Origin: an uncultured Collinsella sp.
GTDB taxonomy: Bacteria > Actinomycetota > Coriobacteriia > Coriobacteriales > Coriobacteriaceae
NCBI GenBank assembly: GCA_900550735.1
Contig: URTD01000054.1
Coordinates: 1-10,986, forward strand
Direction: 5' to 3'
DNA: 10,986 nt
In this document: positions 5,976 to 10,986 of the stretch, one piece after another
How positions within the stretch are numbered: position 1 is the stretch's first letter
Layout of the letters: every line of letters begins with the position of its first letter
Program-made: the position numbers and the translations under genes
The notes under the pieces: model-generated
Databases searched by the model: none
Seen by the model: the letters and a program-made list of their open reading frames with translations, nothing else
What the model was told of the DNA's origin: nothing

Positions 5976-6017
5976 TAAAAGAAAGGCGCGGAGCCGCTCG
6001 ATGCGATTCCGCGCCTT
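5976..6017 (-). terminator. Intrinsic terminator of the purine permease gene
   Basis: On the minus strand a 10-bp perfect stem (AAGGCGCGGA pairing with TCCGCGCCTT; arms 6008-6017 and 5983-5992) encloses a 15-base loop and is followed by TTTCTTTTA. It begins 28 bases after the permease stop codon. It separates the permease from the esterase gene, whose longest start lies only about 28 bases further on. Confidence 0.88.
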
Positions 6018-6044
6018 GTTGTTTTGCTTTAGCAGACTATGCCG

Positions 6045-7355
6045 TTACGCCACGAAGAAGTAGACGAGGAAGGCAAGGGCTGCGATCCACATGAGCGGCT
6101 TGATCTTGGAGGCCTCGCCCTTAAAGAGCGCGACGATCACGTAGGCGATAAAGCCCAGGCCGATGCCGGCAGAGATGGAGTAGGTGAAGGGCACGCCGGC
6201 GACAATCATGAACGCCGGGAAACCCTGCGACACGTCGGACCAGTCGATCTCGGAGGCCTCGCTCATCATGAGGTAGCCGACGTAGACCAGGGCACCGCAG
6301 GTGGCGGCGCTGGAAACGATGGTGACGATGGGGGAGAAGAACGCGGCGAGAATGAACAGCACGCCGGTGGTGACGGAGGTGAGGCCCGTGCGGCCACCGT
6401 CGGCAGCGCCAGAGGTGGACTCGACGAAGGTGGTGATGGAGGAGACGCCCATGAAACCGCCCACAGCAGCGGCGGCGGAGTCGACGATCAAGATCTCCTT
6501 GATATTCTCGACGTTGCCGTCGTCGGTGAGGAACTCGCCCTGCTTGGCCACGGCCATCGCGGTACCCATGGTGTCGAAGAAGTCACTCATGAGCAGCGAG
6601 AACGAGATGACGAGGAGCGCGGGGTCGGTAAGGACCTTGACGATGGCGGGCACGCCGCCGGCATCGGCGATGGGGCCACCGATGCTCGAGAAGTCGAGCG
6701 GGGCGATGATACCGGTCGGAGCCTGGGTCACACCTAGGGGGATACCGGCGATGACGGCGACGACGATGCCGATGAGCAGCGAGCCGGGGACGTTGCGGCA
6801 GGCGAGGGCGACCGTCACCAGGATGGAGATGATGCCGACGATGAAGGTAGGGGAGGTGATGTCGCCCAGACCGACGAGTGTACCGGCGCCAGCGGTGATA
6901 ATGCCGGCATCGCACAGGCCAATCATGGCGATGAACAGGCCCAGACCCACCGAGATGGCGTGACGCAGGACAACCGGGATGGCGTCCATGATGGCCTCAC
7001 GCAGGCCACAAAGCACGAGCAGCAAGATGACGACGCCCTCAAGGAAGATGACGCTCATGGCCACGTGCCAGTCACCGCCGCAGACGGTGGTGGTGATTCC
7101 AGCGATCATCGCGTTGACGCCTAAGCCCGATGCGCAGGCGAGCGGGCGGTTGGCGAAGATGCCCATGCAGATGGTCATGATGCCGGCGCCCAGGCAGGTG
7201 GCGCAGGCGAGCGCTCCCGCATCGATGCCAGCACCCGAGAGCACCGCGGGGTTGACGGCGATGATGTAGGCCATCGCCAGGAATGTTGTCAGTCCAGCGC
7301 GGAGTTCGGTCCCGATTGTGGACTTGCGCTCGCTGACGTGAAATAGTTCGTCCAT
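6045..7355 (-). CDS. NCS2 family purine permease (AzgA/PbuG type)
   Basis: A 436-residue integral membrane protein, hydrophobic along most of its length and normal in size for the AzgA branch of the NCS2 (nucleobase:cation symporter) family. It imports a purine base such as hypoxanthine, guanine or adenine with a cation. Branch signatures are GLTTFLAMAYIIAVNP (21-36), ASGLGVNAM (75-83), SDFFDTMGTAMAVA (257-270) and ESTSGAADGGRTGLTS (312-327). The start is ATG at 7355 (MDELFHVSERKST), with AAGGAAAGGG five bases upstream; an open stretch to 7412 lacks family similarity and overlaps the promoter. Which base it carries cannot be told. It is a single-gene unit, divergent from the deformylase-like gene, and I saw no guanine riboswitch in its leader. 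Confidence 0.93.
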   Translation of the reverse strand: MDELFHVSERKSTIGTELRAGLTTFLAMAYIIAVNPAVLSGAGIDAGALACATCLGAGIMTICMGIFANRPLACASGLGVNAMIAGITTTVCGGDWHVAMSVIFLEGVVILLLVLCGLREAIMDAIPVVLRHAISVGLGLFIAMIGLCDAGIITAGAGTLVGLGDITSPTFIVGIISILVTVALACRNVPGSLLIGIVVAVIAGIPLGVTQAPTGIIAPLDFSSIGGPIADAGGVPAIVKVLTDPALLVISFSLLMSDFFDTMGTAMAVAKQGEFLTDDGNVENIKEILIVDSAAAAVGGFMGVSSITTFVESTSGAADGGRTGLTSVTTGVLFILAAFFSPIVTIVSSAATCGALVYVGYLMMSEASEIDWSDVSQGFPAFMIVAGVPFTYSISAGIGLGFIAYVIVALFKGEASKIKPLMWIAALAFLVYFFVA

Positions 7356-7410
7356 GCATACCCTTTCCTTGTTCGGCCCCGAGTTTAGGCCGATTGACAC
7401 GAACTCACCC

Positions 7411-7416
7411 ACTATA
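7411..7416 (-). promoter_or_regulatory. Candidate -10 of the purine permease gene
   Basis: TATAGT on the minus strand matches 5 of 6 consensus bases and would give a leader of about 50 bases. No good -35 is seen 16-18 bp upstream. Confidence 0.4.
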
Positions 7417-7509
7417 TCGCCTTTGTGAAGTTGGTGTTCCTCACATGTTGATGTTCGGCGGTTTGTAACGGACGGGCGGTATCTTTCGCATGAAATTGTG
7501 TAGGTACCG

Positions 7510-7515
7510 TATACT
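7510..7515 (+). promoter_or_regulatory. Candidate -10 of the deformylase-like gene
   Basis: TATACT matches 5 of 6 consensus bases, 33 bases before the ATG. The best -35 is TTCGCA (7485-7490, 4 of 6), but the 19-bp spacing is long. Confidence 0.4.
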
Positions 7516-7548
7516 TAAGCGGTTACAACGATCCCTATGGAGGAACGT

Positions 7549-7968
7549 ATGATTAAAGAGCTCTGCCGCGACGAGGCTATCCTGTCTCAGCGTTGCGAGG
7601 TTGCGACTGTCGAGGACGAGTCGGTCGCTCAGGATCTGATTGATACCATCAAGTCGCTCGATGATGCCGGCTGCTTGGCCGCCAACCAGATTGGCGTTAC
7701 CAAGAAGGTTTGCGTCTACCTGGACGATGCCGGCGAGCCCCACGTACTCTACAACCCCCGTCTGGTGTTTGGCCTGGGTGCCAGCAAGATGGAGGAGAGC
7801 TGCCTGACGCACGAGGAGGTCACCAAGTCCACGCGCTATATCAAGTGCAAGGTTGCCTTTGACCAGATTGTCGACGGCAAGATGAAGGAGTGCCGCCGCG
7901 ACTACGCGGGCTTTGAGGCACAGATGATCCAGCATATGATCGATCACTGTCTAGGAAAGTTGGTCTAA
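7549..7968 (+). CDS. Peptide deformylase-like protein lacking the catalytic Glu
   Basis: A 139-residue protein with the peptide deformylase layout, shorter than the usual 150-190. Motif 1 reads AGCLAANQIG (40-49; usual GxGLAAxQxG). Motif 2 reads EESCLT (82-87; usual EGCLS), keeping the metal-ligand Cys85. Motif 3 reads QHMIDHCLG (128-136; usual QHExDHLxG), keeping both metal-ligand histidines (129, 133) but with Met130 where the catalytic Glu should be. Metal binding therefore looks intact while classical deformylation looks impaired. Deformylases strip the formyl group from nascent proteins; this may be a paralog with another role, and a normal def should then exist elsewhere in the genome. 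It has eight cysteines. ATG at 7549 follows GGAGG by 5 bases, better than the in-frame ATG at 7537. A strong terminator follows. Confidence 0.85.
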   Translation: MIKELCRDEAILSQRCEVATVEDESVAQDLIDTIKSLDDAGCLAANQIGVTKKVCVYLDDAGEPHVLYNPRLVFGLGASKMEESCLTHEEVTKSTRYIKCKVAFDQIVDGKMKECRRDYAGFEAQMIQHMIDHCLGKLV

Positions 7969-8000
7969 GGGGACCAAAGCACCGCACTTCGTCTCTTTTG

Positions 8001-8043
8001 GCCCGGGCATGACATTGTTGTCATGTCCGGGCTTTTGTGTTTA
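8001..8043 (+). terminator. Intrinsic terminator after the deformylase-like gene
   Basis: A 14-bp stem with one G-U pair (arms 8001-8014 and 8019-8032, GCCCGGGCATGACA pairing with TGTCATGTCCGGGC) closes a TTGT loop and is followed by TTTTGTGTTT. It separates the deformylase-like gene from the bile salt hydrolase, implying a separate promoter for the latter in 8033-8089; I see no convincing consensus promoter there. Confidence 0.92.
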
Positions 8044-8099
8044 GCGCCTTTTTGTTTGGAGACAATGAAATTAGCAAGAACGTAAAGCTAGGAGGCGCT

Positions 8100-9065
8100 A
8101 TGTGTACGAGTATTCGATTTACCGATAATTCTGGCCACATGTATCTGGGCCGCAATCTCGACTGGAGCTTTGACTACGGCCAACAGGTTCGCGTGATGCC
8201 GCGCGGGTTTCACATTCCGTATTCGTTTATCGACGACGCGACAGCGGCGCACGCGGTGATCGGTATGTGCATCGATTACAGGAACTACCCTATGTTCTTC
8301 GATTGCGGCAACGATGCGGGCCTCGCCGTGGCGGGTCTCAATTTCCCGGGTTATGCCGAGTATGCCGAGGACCCTGTCGACGGCAAGACCAATATCGCGG
8401 CCTATGAGTTCCCCCTGTGGGTGGCAGCGACGTTCTCGACGGTCGATGAGGTCGAGGCCGCGCTGCGCGACACGGTGATTGTCGCCAAATCTGCCGGAGA
8501 GGGGCTGGGCGTGTCGCTGCTCCATTGGATTATCGGCGACAGCCAGCGCAGCATCGTGGTCGAGATGATGGCTGACGGCCTGCATGTATACGACGATCCG
8601 GTCGACACCCTTGCCAACCAGCCGACCTTCCCGTGGCACATGGAAAACCTGCGCACCTATATCACCGCCACAAGCGATTTTCCGCAGACGGCGACATGGC
8701 GCGGCGCCGAGCTCAAGCCCTATGGAGCCGGTGCCGGCATGCGCGGCATTCCGGGCGATTGCTATTCGCCGAGCCGTTTTGTAAAGGCGGCGTACCTCAA
8801 TGCCAATTACCCGCAAAAGGAGAGCGAGACCGAAAACGTCGTTCGCATGTTCCGCTCGCTCGAGGGCGTGGTGATGATCGAGGGAGCGTCCAGGATGGGC
8901 GATGGCAAGTTCGAGAAGACTATCTACACCGGATGCTTTAGCGCGCGCACGGGCAATTATTACTACGCGATGTATGGGGATCCGTCGATTCGCTACGTGA
9001 GCCTGATGGATGCTGAGGGCGCGAGCCCCGATAGGCTCGTGGTTCCCGAGCCGCGTCGTTCGTAG
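8100..9065 (+). CDS. Bile salt hydrolase (choloylglycine hydrolase family)
   Basis: This Ntn-hydrolase cleaves the amide bond of glycine- or taurine-conjugated bile acids; family members may also act on penicillin V or other acyl amides. It has 321 residues, normal for the family. The catalytic set is complete: Cys2 (exposed when Met1 is removed), Arg18 and Asp21 (GRNLDW), Asn81 (GLNFPGYAEY), Asn173 (LANQPTF) and Arg226 (DCYSPSRFVKA). Asn81 within LNFPGYA favours bile salt hydrolase over penicillin V acylase, which often has Tyr there. The start must be ATG at 8100 so that Cys follows Met directly; AGGAGG (8090-8095) lies 4 bases upstream. No signal peptide is seen, so it is probably cytoplasmic. 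It points to a gut host. It is a single-gene unit between two terminators. Confidence 0.93.
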   Translation: MCTSIRFTDNSGHMYLGRNLDWSFDYGQQVRVMPRGFHIPYSFIDDATAAHAVIGMCIDYRNYPMFFDCGNDAGLAVAGLNFPGYAEYAEDPVDGKTNIAAYEFPLWVAATFSTVDEVEAALRDTVIVAKSAGEGLGVSLLHWIIGDSQRSIVVEMMADGLHVYDDPVDTLANQPTFPWHMENLRTYITATSDFPQTATWRGAELKPYGAGAGMRGIPGDCYSPSRFVKAAYLNANYPQKESETENVVRMFRSLEGVVMIEGASRMGDGKFEKTIYTGCFSARTGNYYYAMYGDPSIRYVSLMDAEGASPDRLVVPEPRRS

Positions 9066-9084
9066 CTCACTGGTCCGTTGCGAC

Positions 9085-9124
9085 ATAAAACGGCCTCGCA
9101 CCTCTTATGAGATGCGAGGCCGTT
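9085..9124 (-). terminator. Convergent terminator, best for the KUP gene
   Basis: Arms 9089-9104 and 9109-9124 pair over 16 positions with one C-A mismatch, around a TTAT loop (AACGGCCTCGCAxCTC type stem). On the minus strand the stem runs into TTTT, a normal intrinsic terminator for the KUP gene. On the plus strand it lies 23 bases after the bile salt hydrolase stop, but the following sequence lacks a T run, so it probably ends that transcript less efficiently. Confidence 0.87.
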
Positions 9125-9146
9125 GTCGTCAATGGCTGGTGGCGTG

Positions 9147-10986
9147 TTAGAAGTTGGCGTCGTTGAACTGGGTGCTCTCGAGTCCGTCGAGTTGCTGTTC
9201 GGGCGTATCGGCGACGCTCTCGAGCAGCTCGGTGGGATCGACGTTCATGCTCTTGCCGGCCTCGTTGCCGTTGACCAAGTCGTCCGAGAAGATGTCGACC
9301 TCCATTTCCTCGGCCTCTTCGATCTGAACTTCGAGCGGCACCTGGGTGCGCACAAGTTTGACGGCCGGGCGCATGCGGGCAAAGAGCGGTACGTACTCGA
9401 TGATGATGGCCGAGTTCTCGAGACCGTACCAGCGTGCCGGGCTTCCGCAGGCGCGGCGGACGGCGTACTTGATGGCCATCACGCGGTGGTCATTGCGGTT
9501 GATGTCCGTTTCGGGGGCAAGCATCTTGCGCAGCATACAAAAGCGGAAATCGCCCACGTTGCCGCGCGTCTCGTAGATGGAGTAGGTGTGATGTTGCGGC
9601 GGCAGCTCGCCCGATGCCATCAGGTCGCCAACGATCTGACGCAGATAGGCGTTGACGCGCTGGTTGACCTTAAAGCCCAGGTCCAGGCGCACGCGGAACA
9701 AAAAGTCCGTGCCAAAGGTCTCGACGGAATACTCGTGCGTATAGGGTTCGTCGGTAACGTGCACGTTGATGAACCAATATGCCTTGGCGCGCTTGGGGTG
9801 CTTGTCCAGGATGGAATAGAGCACGTCGCGGTCGAGCGTGAGCGGGTCGGGGCTGTTGGTGAGGAACACCAGATTGTCGGCGAGCACGGGGTAGGTCTCG
9901 TCATTGCGCAGGCGGTTGAGCTGGTCGATGTACTTGGAGACGGGCAGCAAAATCGTCTGCGTGCGCTCGATGGCGGTGCCGCGGCGCCACACGTACATAA
10001 GGCCAAACAGCAGTGCGGCCAGGAAGATCATGACGTAGCCGCCGTCAAAGAACATGGTGAGGCACGAGGCGAAGAAGCACAGCTCAATGGCACCAAAGAG
10101 CAGGGCGAAGACGCAGGCACCCAGCCTGTGCTTGAGGATGCCGGCGATGTAGCTCGTCAAAAGCGTCGTGGTCATGAGCATGGTCACGGTAATGGCGAGG
10201 CCGTAGGCGCTCTCCATGCGCTCGGAGTTTTGGAACAGCAGCACGATGAAGATGCAGCCGACCCACATGATGTTATTGACGAGCGGAATATAGAGCTGGC
10301 CCTTGGTGTCGCTGGGGTAGTGGATGCGCAGATGCGGCATAAGGTTGAGACGCGTTGCCTCGGATACCAGCGAGAACGAGCCGGTGATGAGCGCCTGCGA
10401 GGCAATGATGGCCGCCACGGCCGAAAGCACGATGGCAAAGGGGCGCAGGGGCTCGGGGAGCATCATATAGAACGGGTTAACGATATCCATCGCGAGCATC
10501 TGGGGGTTGGAGTTGTTGGCGAGCAGCCAAGCGCCCTGACCCAGATAGTTAAGGATGAGGGCCGCCTTAACAAACGGCCAGGATGCGTAGATGTTGGCCT
10601 TGCCCACGTGGCCCATGTCCGAGTAGAGGGCCTCGGCGCCGGTCGTCGACAGGAAGACGAAGCCGAGCACCATGATGCCCGAGTGGTTGATGGGCGAGAA
10701 CAGGAACATAATGCCGCGAATGGGGTTGAGCGCGCGCAAGATGGACAGGTTGCCGAGCATGTTGAACAGGCCGGCGCCTGCCAGGAACAGGAACCACAGC
10801 GTCATGAGCGGGCCGAAGAGCTTGCCGATTGACGAGGTGCCGGCGCGCTGCATGGCAAACAGACCGCAGATAATGATGATGGTGATGATGATCACATTGG
10901 TCTGACCGTCACCCAATAGTGCGTGGCCCCACTCGATGGTACGCAGGCCCTCAATGGCTGTGGTGGCCGTGACCGCGGGGGTGAGG
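9147..10986 (-). CDS. kup: KUP-family potassium uptake protein, N-terminus cut by window edge
   Basis: A membrane K+/H+ symporter. The frame is open from the window edge to TAA at 9147-9149, giving 612 visible residues; a TTG at 10916 is not the start, because family sequence continues upstream of it (LTPAVTATTAIEGL, matching the TPAxSVLSAVEGL signature). About 120 N-terminal residues are missing. Other KUP signatures are GTSSIGKLFGPLMTLWF, STTGAEALYSDMGHVGK, LNYLGQGAWLL and IIASQALITGSFSLVSEA. Hydrophobic helices end near the YVWRRGT segment, followed by the usual cytoplasmic domain. Beyond where the E. coli protein would end (around ENSAIIIEYVPL) there is a tail of about 78 residues, rich in Glu and Asp. 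It converges on the bile salt hydrolase gene with a hairpin between. Confidence 0.94.
   Translation of the reverse strand, partial: LTPAVTATTAIEGLRTIEWGHALLGDGQTNVIIITIIIICGLFAMQRAGTSSIGKLFGPLMTLWFLFLAGAGLFNMLGNLSILRALNPIRGIMFLFSPINHSGIMVLGFVFLSTTGAEALYSDMGHVGKANIYASWPFVKAALILNYLGQGAWLLANNSNPQMLAMDIVNPFYMMLPEPLRPFAIVLSAVAAIIASQALITGSFSLVSEATRLNLMPHLRIHYPSDTKGQLYIPLVNNIMWVGCIFIVLLFQNSERMESAYGLAITVTMLMTTTLLTSYIAGILKHRLGACVFALLFGAIELCFFASCLTMFFDGGYVMIFLAALLFGLMYVWRRGTAIERTQTILLPVSKYIDQLNRLRNDETYPVLADNLVFLTNSPDPLTLDRDVLYSILDKHPKRAKAYWFINVHVTDEPYTHEYSVETFGTDFLFRVRLDLGFKVNQRVNAYLRQIVGDLMASGELPPQHHTYSIYETRGNVGDFRFCMLRKMLAPETDINRNDHRVMAIKYAVRRACGSPARWYGLENSAIIIEYVPLFARMRPAVKLVRTQVPLEVQIEEAEEMEVDIFSDDLVNGNEAGKSMNVDPTELLESVADTPEQQLDGLESTQFNDANF

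Noticed and set aside
7356..7548. Possible purine riboswitch in the permease/deformylase gap
   Set aside because: I looked for the conserved guanine-aptamer core on the minus strand and did not see it; the leader after the candidate -10 is only about 50 bases.
8088..9101. 337-codon minus-strand ORF opposite the bile salt hydrolase
   Set aside because: The plus strand carries a complete catalytic set; the minus frame is His/Arg/Ile-rich without motifs and starts in the KUP terminator region.
9123..10832. 569-codon plus-strand ORF opposite the KUP gene
   Set aside because: It is a shadow frame: rich in Gly, His, Glu and Val with no domain, lies entirely antisense to a well-conserved transporter, and starts inside the terminator hairpin.

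Overview
The window is about 11 kb of GC-rich, densely coded chromosomal DNA with short intergenic gaps, frequent hairpin terminators and good Shine-Dalgarno sites. The gene set (TPP-controlled thiamine salvage, a bile salt hydrolase, a short divergent deformylase-like protein, a YxjG-type methyltransferase) and the codon usage suggest a gut-dwelling Coriobacteriia member, most likely Collinsella or a close relative. That placement is an inference from gene content and style, not from a marker gene. I see no insertion sequence, prophage, CRISPR array, tRNA or rRNA.

Layout. (1) 1-1811, minus strand: a thiamine salvage operon read right to left. It has a promoter, a TPP riboswitch, a hairpin terminator, thiM (GTG start), a small MTH1187-type thiamine-binding protein, and thiE, which is cut by the left edge. 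(2) 1812-1899: a compact divergent promoter region with a perfect 11-bp inverted repeat lying where both -35 regions would fall. (3) 1900-5004, plus strand: a Cof-type HAD phosphatase, a LysR regulator that follows after 10 bases, then a core MetE-like methyltransferase. The methyltransferase is preceded by a 7-7-7 LysR-type operator candidate and a separate 14-bp palindrome. (4) 5005-5246: a possible promoter, a 17-codon ORF with a good ribosome binding site, and a long hairpin that serves as a convergent terminator. (5) 5242-7355, minus strand: an AzgA-type purine permease, its terminator, and an alpha/beta-hydrolase esterase. (6) 7549-9065, plus strand: a deformylase-like gene whose HExxH motif has lost its Glu, a terminator, and a bile salt hydrolase. 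(7) 9087-10986, minus strand: a KUP potassium transporter with an acidic C-terminal tail; its N-terminus lies beyond the right edge.

How the genes work together. The thi genes are a TPP-repressed unit that recycles the thiazole and joins it to the pyrimidine. The LysR and methyltransferase genes look like a regulator and target pair for methionine or methyl-group metabolism. The remaining genes are single-gene units separated by terminators and cover purine uptake, potassium uptake, bile acid deconjugation and ester hydrolysis.

The items most worth a second look are the deformylase-like protein with HMIDH in place of HExDH, the free-standing 17-codon unit, and the inverted repeat shared by the divergent promoters. 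Nothing here amounts to a clear new multi-gene system.
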